Shown: positions 12,165 through 26,408 of the stretch, in pieces | How positions within the stretch are numbered: the first letter of the stretch is position 1 | Layout of the letters: each line of letters begins with the position of its first letter | Assembly: GCF_041146395.1 (NCBI RefSeq) | Contig: NC_090984.1 | Location: 86,439,114-86,503,113, forward strand | From: Eulemur rufifrons | Lineage: Eukaryota > Chordata > Mammalia > Primates > Lemuridae | Direction: 5' to 3' | Length of the DNA: 64,000 nt | Made by a program: the position numbers and the translations under genes | Notes under the pieces: generated by a model | Database searches by the model: none | What the model saw: only the letters and a program-made list of their open reading frames with translations | What the model was told of the DNA's origin: nothing

Positions 12165-12743
12165 TTATTTCTGTTAAATTTTGCTGCCTTTTCAACAGAA
12201 TTTTGTGAAAGGGAGCAGGAAATCTATGTCCAATTTTCCATTTTCAGTTGGGAGGTACAACTTAAACTCTTAATGATCTTGGGGCTTTTAAAATCTTAGG
12301 ACAGGGGGAATATGGACAAGCTTCTGACTTTGTAATCTTAGAAATACTTCCCATTTGAGACTTGACTATATGTAACTACTTGTCAGGATAGGACCTTTCA
12401 TTCTGCTTCAATATGAATAAGGCAACTATTTTACTTTTCTCTCTTGTCTTTCCTGTGTTAGATTTATGGAATATAAATATTTCCTGTTACCCTGGGAATG
12501 TTTGAAGATTAAGCCCTCTCTGCTCTTGAAGAAATGAGGACCATTTCTTGTTTGCTAATAATTTGGACTCTGTTCATACAGCATAAGAGGTACATTTTGC
12601 CAGGTAAAGATATGTTGAAGGATAAAAATAGGGTAAAACTGGAATCTGAGAAAAGCCTGGGACAGGTTGGGAGCAAGGGAATAATGAAATGGCTTTCAAA
12701 CAGGACCTTGCACATCTAGGAATTAATGTTGCAAAAGCTGCTC
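12165..12743. other. Unique sequence, no gene seen
   Basis: No repeat family or exon is recognised. Short overlapping open frames of 61-68 codons exist on both strands. Confidence 0.4.
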
Positions 12744-12760
12744 AAGAAGAAAGAGTTCTG

Positions 12761-13073
12761 GGCCAGGTGCAGTGGCTGATGCCTATAATCCTAGAACTTT
12801 GGGAGGCCAAGGCAGGAGGATTGCATGAGGTCAGGAGTTCAAGACCAGCCTGAGGAAGAGTGAGACTCTGGCTCTACAAAGAATAGAAAAAATTAGCCGG
12901 ACATGTTGGTACGTGCCTATAGTCCCAGCTACTCAGGGGGCTGACACAGGAGGATCACTCGAGCCCAGGAATTTGAGATTGCAGTGAGCTATTATGACAC
13001 CACTGCACTTTAGCCAGGGCAATGGAGCAAAATTCCGTCTAAAAAAAAAAAAGAAAAAGAAGAAGAGAAGGAG
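12761..13073 (+). mobile_element. Alu SINE, strepsirrhine type
   Basis: Full dimer from ggccaggtgcagtggctgat to an A-rich tail with GAA units (13041-13080). The left arm has cctgaggaagagtgagac and agaatagaaaaaattagccg, the strepsirrhine-type wording. A probable TSD with mismatches is aagaagaaagagttctg (12744-12760) against aagaagaaagcaatctg (13074-13090). Confidence 0.95.
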
Positions 13074-13149
13074 AAGAAGAAAGCAATCTGGCTGTCTGGG
13101 TAGAACTATGTGAGTAAGGTGCATTTAATGCTCAGAGGATGCCTCAATT

Positions 13150-13280
13150 TCAGTAATATAACAACTATATAAATAACCATCTTGGGTGCTTACTATATTC
13201 CAGGGATTGTGCTAAGTGCTTTACTCATATTAGTTCATATAATCTTAACAGCAAGTCAATGAGGTAGGTATCATGTGCAC
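13150..13280 (-). mobile_element. MIR SINE, first part, interrupted
   Basis: Contains gggtgcttactatattccag, attgtgctaagtgcttta and gaggtaggtatcatg on the plus strand, i.e. a MIR read on the minus strand. The element stops at the left TSD copy tcatgtgcac (13271-13280) and resumes at 13738. Confidence 0.85.
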
Positions 13281-13727
13281 CATATGGTCTATTACCATTT
13301 AGTTTCTATTCACATTCCTTTCCATGTACATTCCTACATTGCTGGTGTTAGAAATCTAATAAGTAGATTCCCTCAAAGCTAGGGTTCTGGATGTAAGAAA
13401 GTTCTATCTGTGAGAGGCAATGGCCCAAGATTTGGAAGATACAAGTGATGTGGTGGCTATTTGCTTGCTATTGTTGGTGCTAGCAAGTAAGATGTATGTG
13501 AGTGTTTGCTTCAGAGATTTCCACATTTCAGTGTTAGCCACCAGCTTTGTGAGAGGCAGCTGTGGCTGTGAATTCAGTGATGATGGCATGGCCTTTAAGT
13601 GTATGGTCCAGTGGTAGCCACCCTAACTTCCACTACTCCAGTCTTTCCAACAATTGTATAAACATTATTTCCCTATATTAAATCCCTTTCTGCTTAAAAT
13701 ACCTGGAATGTTTTTTCTGCATTAAAT
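13281..13727 (+). mobile_element. 447-bp retroelement insertion with 10-bp TSD, family uncertain (L1 3' UTR-like)
   Basis: The block splits a MIR and is bounded by the direct repeat tcatgtgcac (13271-13280 and 13728-13737), so it is an insertion. Its right end (taaatccctttctgctt, aatacctggaatg) resembles 3' ends of old mammalian L1 subfamilies. A small open frame (13420-13617) lies inside and has no known match. No poly-A tail is clear. The assignment to L1 is an inference; an LTR or DNA element is less likely given the 10-bp TSD. Confidence 0.55.
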
Positions 13728-13737
13728 TCATGTGCAC

Positions 13738-13895
13738 TATTATTATCTCTATTTCATAGATGAAGCAAATGAGACTCAAAGAGGGTAAGTACCATGCCCA
13801 AAATGACCCAATTATTTAGTGGTGGAACTAGATTTGAACCTCGGTTTATCAGATTGTAAGGCCTGTGAACCTAATCACTGTGCTTTATTGTCTAT
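13738..13895 (-). mobile_element. MIR SINE, second part, interrupted
   Basis: Resumes in MIR register with tattattatctctatttcat, agatgaagcaaatgagactc, aaagagggtaagtacc and cctaatcactgtgc. With 13150-13280 it makes one nearly complete MIR. Confidence 0.85.
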
Positions 13896-16034
13896 TGTTC
13901 TCCATCTAAAGTCGGCTTGTGCTAACGTAGACTAGTCAGCCTTTAATATTTAAGGGCAGTTATAAGACTGGTGCTCCAGCAATAGGACATATGGTTTTAG
14001 GATGAGTGAGTCAAGACTATGGACTATGGGTTCCACTGGGGTCAAACTTTTGCCTTGATCTCATTAACCAGGGAACACTAAGTGACATAACAAAAATCCC
14101 TCAAACCACTCTATCAGTCTTAGTTTTCTGTAGATCTTAAAAGTAAATTCAGTTACCTTTGAATGATATATGTAAAACAGATAAATGGGAGCCTGCAAAT
14201 TCTTTTTGAAATGGAAATAATGGGACTATTCCTGATCTTGAAAACAGAAAACTTTACTGTTTATATATTTCCATAATCCATCCTCACTGATACTTTATTA
14301 AAATAAATAAAATAAATAAAATAAAGTAAATAAAAGCAGAATATCTCAGAGGCAAGCCAATAATGCAGAAGATGTGTTTTGAGAATTTTATTTTCCCATC
14401 TCAGGAACAGTTTTTTGCCATAAAGATATTTCTAATTTTAAGAGAAAGAACTTCTGCATACTGGCAATTATACATTGGTTTGGCTCAAATAATAATAGCA
14501 GCTAGGTGATTCACCATAATTAAAACAGATTTTGGTCTCATCAAATCAGCTCAACTTCCTCCTGTGATTTTCCAGTCATGTGGAGAGGAGAGAGTGCTAT
14601 GAGGATGTGCTAATGGACATTTCATTTTAGATGGAAATGTTTTGTTTCTGCAGTAATGCACTCATGATTCTGTGTGCATTAGACCTTCTCGGCTCAGAAA
14701 AACCTAGGGATTACCTAACTCACGCTCTTAAGCCATGCATACATTGCTCTATGCACACACTAAAATCATAAATGCTCCTCTTCCAATTGCAAGAAGCAAG
14801 GTAATTAGAAAGAGCACTAAATTCTGATGTCATGGAAATCACCAGTGGATATTATAGAGAGGACCTGCAGAGTTCTGGTTATTTCCAAGCACTTACTATT
14901 TATCTAATTTGGATGAGCTGAGAACACCCAAGATCTAATTGAAAGAGGTTGGGGCTGGGGACATTACGTAGTATCATACTGGGGACCTGTGTTGATTCAT
15001 ATGATAAGGGAAGGAGAGAGTAAGGGGATAAAATTCATATAGGTGAGAGGGTTAGAATAATACTCTTCAACCAGGTACTTCATAAAATCAATCTCACAGG
15101 CCTACCCAAACTATATTCAAGTATTACTCCAATCAGGCCAAGAAAATTCTCTTTTATCAGAAAATCATTCAAGGGTGTTAAGTGCTTATATTACTGCCAG
15201 GCATTTGTATGTGAATGAACCCTAAATACAGTCTTTGTAAACTTCAATTTTTCATGTATATATAGTGAATTTGTTCAAGTAGTATCTGAGGAAGATATTA
15301 AATTTGTTGGTTTTGTGTTAAAAGGGAAATTTATAATCTGAGTTTGAGATCTCAGTATAATAATGGTACACAGATTCATGTTGAATTTAAGAAAAGTGGT
15401 ATTCATTTTTCCATGGGACTAAATCATATTTTCTCTAAGAGGAGTTAATGGAAGCCTCCAACTCAAGTACACTTCCAGGGTACATTTTTATGTTGTGTTT
15501 CTGAACGATCATCTTTTTGGAAGCTTCTATCACTAAGAACATAGCTAAGAGCCTGAAAGGCAACAGAAAATGCCTCTTAGCGGCAAAATTATGTTTACAA
15601 AGCCGAGGTACTAATGGGTCATGCAATTTACCTACAAAAGAATCTCTTAGTTGCTTAGCAGAGCCTCTTTACTGTTTTGTGCCCACAAATCCATTGAGCT
15701 TAATTATCTGGTTATAAAACAGATTGGAAGCTACAATTAGAAGGGATGACCAAGTAGCTACTCCAGATACAAGCTGAAGGGCAAGAGTAGAAAGAAAAAC
15801 TATAAAATGTAGAAATAAGAATTCATATAATTTTTATGGGCCACAGCACATTCTACTTTTGATTTTTCAACCATTTGCAAATGTAAAAGCCATTCTTAGC
15901 TCATAAGCCTGCAAAATCAGGCAGTAGGCAGGTTTCAGCTTGTGGGTGGGCAGGCCATCCTTTGCCAATCATGATCTAAAGCAAAAATATTAGTAATTAA
16001 TTGTGTATTTATAGCATATGCAAAATTTTAAAAT
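13896..16034. other. Unique sequence, AT-rich; contains a repeat-free candidate regulatory block
   Basis: No exon or repeat family is seen apart from the simple repeat at 14299-14336. The stretch 14620-14870 is repeat-free, keeps several intact AT-core motifs and has no open frame, so it could be a conserved non-coding element, but conservation cannot be tested here. Confidence 0.4.
14299..14336. repeat. Simple repeat (AAATA/AAAAT)n
   Basis: Repeated aaataaataaaat units, slightly interrupted by gtaaat near the end. Confidence 0.9.
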
Positions 16035-16130
16035 ATTGTTAAATGAATCATGGTATATCCATAAGATGGGGTACTACTCAACAATAAAAAGGAATAAACT
16101 ATTGATTCATGCAACAAAAACAATAACAAA
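16035..16130 (+). mobile_element. L1 LINE fragment (ORF2 3' terminal region)
   Basis: tcatggtatatccataagat, ggggtactactcaacaataa and aaaggaataaactattgatt follow the last coding part of L1 ORF2. The sequence after about 16130 no longer matches. Confidence 0.8.
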
Positions 16131-16638
16131 AGAATTTAAAGAGCACAGTGGGCTGAAGCCATTTCATGGATTGGAAAACAGCCAACATGTCAACTGCCTT
16201 GAATAAACTTCAAGGACATGTACTACACCCTAGTATTATCATGTTCATAATGACAGCCCTAATGTATCAAGGAAGTATTTGGTATTCTCTTTTTAAGATG
16301 CAGAGAAGAGTGAAGCACATTTTAGAAGAGTTACCATCTAGAAAGGCAAAAAATAAAACTGGTGAATGAAGAGGTCAAATCTTGATTTATTTATCTTCAT
16401 TTATCCAGATGAGTTATTTCCCATGAATGTCCAATAGCCAATGTTTTACTGTGTAATCTTTTACCTGGGAGAGAAAAAAATTAAAAGGATTATTATTTAT
16501 TCATGGCTACAAGGTATGTGTATATGAACAAAAAGTAATTTTTGTCAACATATGTGGGTGCATATAGAATTATATGGAGTACATATGAGTGTGTATTAAG
16601 TGGCCATGCCAAATCTTTCTGTGATCAGAATGTTTTTC
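16131..16638. other. Unique or unrecognised AT-rich sequence between L1 pieces
   Basis: No family identified. Small open frames (62-67 codons) carry no known domain. Confidence 0.35.
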
Positions 16639-16650
16639 AAAAATGTATGA

Positions 16651-20154
<3,504 letters not shown>

Positions 20155-20338
20155 AAAAATGCATGATGGTTTAAGAATGAGACATCAAAATCTGACCAGA
20201 CTCAGTTTTGCCATTGCTTGATGATTTAGGCTGTTTGTCATAGCTTTCTCCTACCCTTTAGGAAATTGTGGTTTTCTCACATTTTGTCTAAGTTTCTTTG
20301 AATATTCTAGACACAAGCTTTAAAAAATAAAGTGTATA

Positions 20339-20557
20339 CACAGTAGTAATAGTCTTTGGGGATGGGGGGGTTGGGGGTAGGTAAACTCACAACTAATGGA
20401 CGAGGTGAGCGTTGTAGAGGGGAAAAGGCGCACCTCAAATCATGGTTGGGATGTGGCAAAGTCATAATATGTAACCAAAATGTTTGTGCCCCCATAATTT
20501 CCTGAAATAAAAATAAATAAATAAAAAAAATGGAAGCTGTGTAAAATCCACCCCCCC
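20339..20557 (+). mobile_element. Short L1 3' end (lineage-specific), perfect 17-bp TSD
   Basis: A severely truncated L1: a G-rich 3' UTR remnant (gatgggggggttgggggtag), then ataatatgtaaccaaaatg, tttgtgcccccataatttcc, tgaaataaaaataaataaat. It shares its terminus with the L1 at 33138-33780. The TSD aaaaaataaagtgtata is identical at 20322-20338 and 20558-20574, so the insertion is young. About 27 bases (20531-20557) lie between the A-rich tail and the right TSD, which is unusual. Confidence 0.9.
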
Positions 20558-20574
20558 AAAAAATAAAGTGTATA

Positions 20575-23265
20575 GCATTTGAAGTTTATCTTAACAGTGA
20601 ATATCCCAGACTTAAGGATGTGGAACTAAGATGTAAAGCAACAATTATAGTAATAATAACTAATATTTAATAACTTGGCCATTTATACAGCACTTTCACC
20701 CACATGTTCAATTTGGTTGATATTGTCTTAAGTTTTTTTCTATATTTATAACAGTTAACTCCTCTTTTTTAAACACCACTTATTTGCTGAAAAAACTGGC
20801 TCATTCATCCTCTGGTGGAATCTCACAATCTAGATTTGTTTGAATCTACATGATGTCATTTAACATTCCTCTAGCCCTCTTGACTTGTAAACTACTATTT
20901 AGATTTAAAGACTTGATTAGATGATTAGATTCAGATTCAGTTTTTTTAAAGGATACCTCATGGGGGCCTATGAACTTCCCTTTGAAACACATCAGAAGGC
21001 TCATATTGTCTGGCTGTCTTTCCGTTAATGCCTTTAATACTGATTAGTCAAATCAGGTTGTCAACTTGATCCATCCATTGTAAATTTCCCCATCAAAATT
21101 TTACCTAATCCTTTGAGCAGTCATTGATCATTGCCTAGAACAGACCCTTGTTTCATTGGGGTTCCAAAATGGTAATTTTCTAATTCCACTATTCTTTATG
21201 CATTTATCAGCTGGAATTCCATAAGAAGAACTTGCCCTTGTCAACTAGTTAGAAGTCCTAAAATACATTTACTACAGGAGAGGCAGGATAACTGTCTAGC
21301 CCATGCTTTCAACTGCTGTACTAACCCGGAAAGATACCGCTTTCCTGCAAGTGTGATCTGATTGGTTGGGGCTGGCATCGGAAGGCTCTAATCAGTGGAG
21401 GGCCTCATCCTTAGGTCCTGGGAGACCATCCAGACTGAAGCAGCATTTCTGTCGGGAGATGGAATGAGAAGTTAGGGCCAAGCTCTAGGAAGAGAAGATT
21501 GGCAAAATTTTGACCGAGTTTCAGGCCCCAGCCCAGGAGGCTAATACAGGCACAGAACTGGAGTGTGACGGCGAAGTAGAACAGAGACCCCGGGATGTGG
21601 ACCAGGCACACTGGATGAGGTTGAAGGAGGGAGGAGATAAACATCACTGGGAACGACAAGGTCTAAGGTCTCAACCCAAGCAAAAGGAAACTGAGCCACA
21701 GTGTGGTTGGGCTCCTTGAAGGGGACAGGGAAAGAAGAATAACCGTGGGACGGAGCGCTGGAGTGGATGTTCTGAAAAGTGTTTGTGAAGGACTGGGTTG
21801 GGATGATTACGGATCTCGCGGTCCCACCTGGGTCCGGAGATAACTGTGCCTCAGCTGGTCTGGCACCAGCCACCTCCATATGGACCCCAGTTGGAAACTC
21901 TGCTCCCTTCTGTGACAGAACAAAAAGGACCTGATTTCCAAAGGGACAGAGCCAGAGGAAATGAGGCCAATACGACTTTATATGGCCAATGCATTCACCA
22001 TGGGTTCAAACTGGTCAGTGAATCCTCCGGCCTATTTTTGCCCATATATGACCCTACTCCCATCCCAATCACAAATAAATTCCCCAAAAAATGGAGTTGG
22101 AGTATATCTGCTTCTAGAGCTGCGCTCTCTAGGTCAAAGTGACTAAGATACATAAATGCAAAGACTTGCCAGGGCCTCTCTGCCCATCCCCTCAGCACCT
22201 GACTCCTCTCCACTCGGGGTTCCAGACATCCATCCGGCGATTCTGTTTAGAAATGGACTGCTGAAAACCAAACCACCCCAACTGGTTAAATGAAAATTTC
22301 TTTTCTTCCGGCTGCATTACTTACACACAAGAGCACCAAGAATTATTTTTAGACTTGAAAAATAGCAGTTTGCGGGAGCTTGCCATCCAATTTGTAACAG
22401 ATTTCCAGAGATTAACACTTGCTAGGTTTTTGGCCACATTTAATCACAAAAGTAATTCTGCATCCCATCAATACGCTCAACTCGAGGGATAAAAATAGCA
22501 CGGCAATCTGGTTGGGTGAGTCTCGGCCATGGGGCTTCGCTTCCCTGGTTGCTGTTTTGAATGTCGTTATGGAATTGCTGACCTCCTTGAAGGGCGTGCA
22601 GACCGGGGGACACGATGTGCTGTCAGGCTCCGCGGGGCCCTCAGCAGTGCTAGAAAAGAGATCTTTCCACGGAGCAAATGCAGAGAGTAATTGTGTCTGA
22701 TTATCTGGCCAGACTTTATGACTGGGGGAACTATATAGTGCATTCTCTTTTTAAAAAATTACTTTTGATAAGAAGTATTTCAGTGGATTAGAACTGCTCC
22801 CCGACAGCCACCCTGGCTTCGGCTCGTCTTTTCCTGTGGCCTGGCCACTACCCAGCCCCAAAGAGGGAAAGAAACCCCAGCAGGAATTGCGTAAAACAGC
22901 ACACGTCAACTTCTGCCCCGATTTGTTTCGTTTCCCTGTATAACTCCTGCTGTGTAGATCTGCCGATAGGAAGCTGTGGTGGCTCACAGGAAAGAAATGT
23001 CACTGCAATCAATCGGCATTGGTCATCCTGTGAAGGTTTGTTTCTGGCCTCTAGAAATTACTGATGTTCCTGGATCTCCATATCCCTGCCGTGGATTTTC
23101 AAAGAATGAAGTAAGGACCCACAGCTGCCTCCAGAGAGTAGGCGAGGGAATTCGCCTCTTTTTGAGAGCTTTCAACCCTCTGTGCTGCTCTTGCAGTATG
23201 TTAAATGATGTCTTATTTATTGCTCATCATGTGCTATTCTGTGGATAAAGGTCTTGGTGGCAGAA
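20575..23265. other. Unique sequence with a candidate regulatory block; weak MIR trace
   Basis: A faint minus-strand MIR may lie at 20640-20760 (aataataactaatatttaat, cagcactttcaccc). 21400-22200 is unique with overlapping open frames up to 112 codons that match no family. 22230-22760 is repeat-free and has motif-dense AT-rich text (gattatctggccagacttta, aagtaattctgca), a possible conserved non-coding element. No promoter, exon or CpG island is evident. Confidence 0.4.
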
Positions 23266-23273
23266 CCTATAAA

Positions 23274-23467
23274 CAGGGGTCCTCCCCAGCCCATGGTGAG
23301 TTGTATAATTATTTCAATATATATTACAATGTAAGAATAATAGAAATAAAGTACACAATAAATGTAATGCTCTTGAATCATCCTGAAAACTTCCCCTCTC
23401 CCCAGTCTGTGGAAAAATTGTCTTCCATGAAAAAGGTCCCTGGTGCCAAAAAGGTTGGGGACTGCTG
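23274..23467. mobile_element. Short hAT-type DNA transposon with caggggtcc ends
   Basis: Left end caggggtcctccccagccc; right end has cccagtctgtggaaaaattg, tcttccatgaaaaaggtccc and aaaaaggttggggactgctg, the reverse complement of the same terminal repeat. The middle is unlike the usual family interior, being AT-rich and deleted or replaced. The 8-bp flanks cctataaa and gctataag are a possible eroded TSD. No transposase remains. Confidence 0.75.
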
Positions 23468-23549
23468 CTATAAGAGACTGTCCTCCTTTATTTGATGACC
23501 ACCATTGGGAAGACACACAAGTCCCCTATGCTCGCAACTAAGATTAAAA

Positions 23550-23550
<1 letters not shown>

Positions 23551-23584
<34 letters not shown>
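23551..23584. repeat. Microsatellite (CA)n
   Basis: About 16-17 uninterrupted ac units. It makes the cysteine/valine-rich and threonine/histidine-rich open frames across this point artefacts. Confidence 0.97.
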
Positions 23585-23586
<2 letters not shown>

Positions 23587-23636
23587 CATTCTGGCCAGTC
23601 CAAAGGCAAGTGACTTGTGGGTCCCTAGGAAAGTAA

Positions 23637-24156
<520 letters not shown>

Positions 24157-24519
24157 TAATATATTTTCTTAATTGATCAATCATATGATGTCTTCCCATC
24201 AATGGGCATGATTTTTCATAAAATCATGCATTTTCAAATTAAGGAAAAAGACTTAAAGAACATCTAGTTCAACATTTACCCAAAGTATGATCTGAGAAAC
24301 ACTGAGAAGGGAGATGTTATAGAAAAAGGTTCCACAATAAAGCAAGTTTGGACATTAATATGAAATCCCAAGTCACATCGGCTAAATTTCAAAGGCTTCT
24401 CTCAGACGCTCTTGAGGTAACAAGTTGGTGTAAATAAGTTTAACCCATTGTTTCCAAAATCTGTTTGATTTAGGATACTTTCTTCCAGATAATTTTTAAG
24501 TTTTATAGAACATAATTCA
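24157..24519. other. Unique sequence, no gene seen
   Basis: AT-rich; no repeat family or exon is recognised. Confidence 0.4.
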
Positions 24520-24640
24520 GAAACACTAACGCTATCTATTTGCTCCATTTTACAAATGAGAAAATTGAGGCTCAGAGATTCAAGTGACTTGGCTAAGATC
24601 AATTTGTCAGTAGTTGGAACCTGATAAGGTCTTACCATTT
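24520..24640 (-). mobile_element. MIR SINE fragment
   Basis: ctccattttacaaatgagaa, aattgaggctcagagattca and agtgacttggctaagatcaa correspond to the MIR centre read on the minus strand. Confidence 0.85.
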
Positions 24641-26119
24641 TAGACTAATCATCCGATCAAAGCTATAACCCATGTGGTCCAGTCTCAGAGCCAAGGTGCA
24701 TTTTAAAAAGCCCTGCTCAAGAAGGAATTTTCTTGTTTCCTCTCATCTCTTCAAGGACATCGAAGAGGATCAAAGTAGTAACCTTAGGTATGCTTTCCTC
24801 ATTTTCCCAATTGTGTGCACACCAGATTCTCAGGAACTTGTCACAGCAAAACCAAAACAAAGACACCTCCTTTACCCCAGCCCATGAAGCTTTCACTGTC
24901 TCTGCCCTTCCCCTCTCGTCTGGCTCTTGGTGTGTGCAGTTACTAGACCTTTTCCTATAAGTACCTTCAATGCTCCTTCTGCCTCTCTGGGCTATGGTTT
25001 CTGATACAGCTATTTTTTGATCCGACATCAAAAATTCCAGGAGAACTTGTCTGGCAAAGATAAACTCTTTTTAGGGGAAAGAGTGAAGAAAGGGAAATTG
25101 AAATGGCACTGGTAGGCTTCTTTTGGACAGGTGGGAGAAGATGGGAAGTCAAGGACCACTTTCATGGTATTAAATGGAACCATATCACACATTTATTTGT
25201 ACAGTATCTTCTAGAAGAAAAGAATGAATTCTCATTCTGTATTTTTTTGCATCGATAATTTTTCTTTTAAATATTTATTAATATTCGTATATGTTCATCA
25301 TTAAATTTCTTTCACAATTTAAAACATTTTTTTCTATTTTACTTCTCTTCATTGATAATACACAGTTCAAGCATAGTTTCAAAGTATTCCTAATGATTAT
25401 TACATGTTTTTCTAAAACCCTGCCATCTAATATGAAAGAAAAGTGTTCTGATGTGAGCAATGTCCAGTCTCCCCAGATCAACACTTTCTGAGACCAGGGA
25501 CTGTCCCATTGGTTTTCTGTGCCAACTGCACACACAGGCACAGAGCGCTCTGTAGCCACTTTGGATTAGTGATCTTTGTTAACCCCTTGTGTTCAGAACA
25601 GAACTGTCTGCTTATTTGACTGAACATGCATTCTGTACTTGGGAATTCTGTGCTTGCTGTGGAATTTCATATTTCTTCTGTGGCGGGGAGGTGATGGTGG
25701 TGACTTTGAACCTTTGTACTTCTTGAAATTTGAAAACTGGAAAACATTGTCTCAAACCCTTAACTTGAAACAAAGCCAAGACATTTTCATGGAACACCTG
25801 GATAGAAAGAGGGGGAAACAGGAGGAATTTAAAGCAACAAGGAGGTATTTATGATACAGTGAGAGAAACTGCACAAAAGGTTGCTGCTTCTTGCTCCTTA
25901 TTCTCCTCCTGAGACCTGACTGTGGCCTGGGATTCTATGTGTAGTAAGAGGAAAATTTGAAATTGCTTCAAATTACTTATTTCAGGAATATAGGTTATTG
26001 CCTAAAGAAATCTTAGAAATAACATCTCCTTTATGGGTAAGTATAATGTTTATTCCAGGTAGGAATGTAGAACGAAAAACACCTATGTGATTTCACACAC
26101 TTTTTTCCTACTTAACATC
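24641..26119. other. Unique sequence, no gene seen
   Basis: No recognised repeat. 25200-25420 is AT-rich. Overlapping open frames up to 104 codons have no known domain. Confidence 0.4.
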
Positions 26120-26408
26120 CTCCTTGCAGACATGGCAACTAAATATAATGTGGTGTCCTGGAAGGAATCCTAGACTAGCAAAAGGAGATTACGTAAAAAC
26201 TAAGGAAATCTGAATAAAGTATGGACAGTAGTTAATAATCGTATACCAGTATTGGTTCATTAGTTGTGACAAATATACCGTGCTAAAAGTGTAGGCTGTT
26301 AACAATGGGAGAAAGTGGGTGTAGAGTATATGGGAACCCTCTGTACTACCTTAACAACTTTTCCGTAAGTCTAAAATTATTCTAAAATTAGAAGTTTATT
26401 TTAAAAAA
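26120..26408 (+). mobile_element. L1 LINE 3' UTR fragment (L1MA/L1MB-like)
   Basis: The 3' UTR wording of middle-aged mammalian L1s is visible: tggtgtcctggaaggaatcc, aggaaatctgaataaagtat, aacaatgggagaaagtgggt, gggaaccctctgtactacct, aaattattctaaaattagaa, ending in an A-rich tail. Confidence 0.9.
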
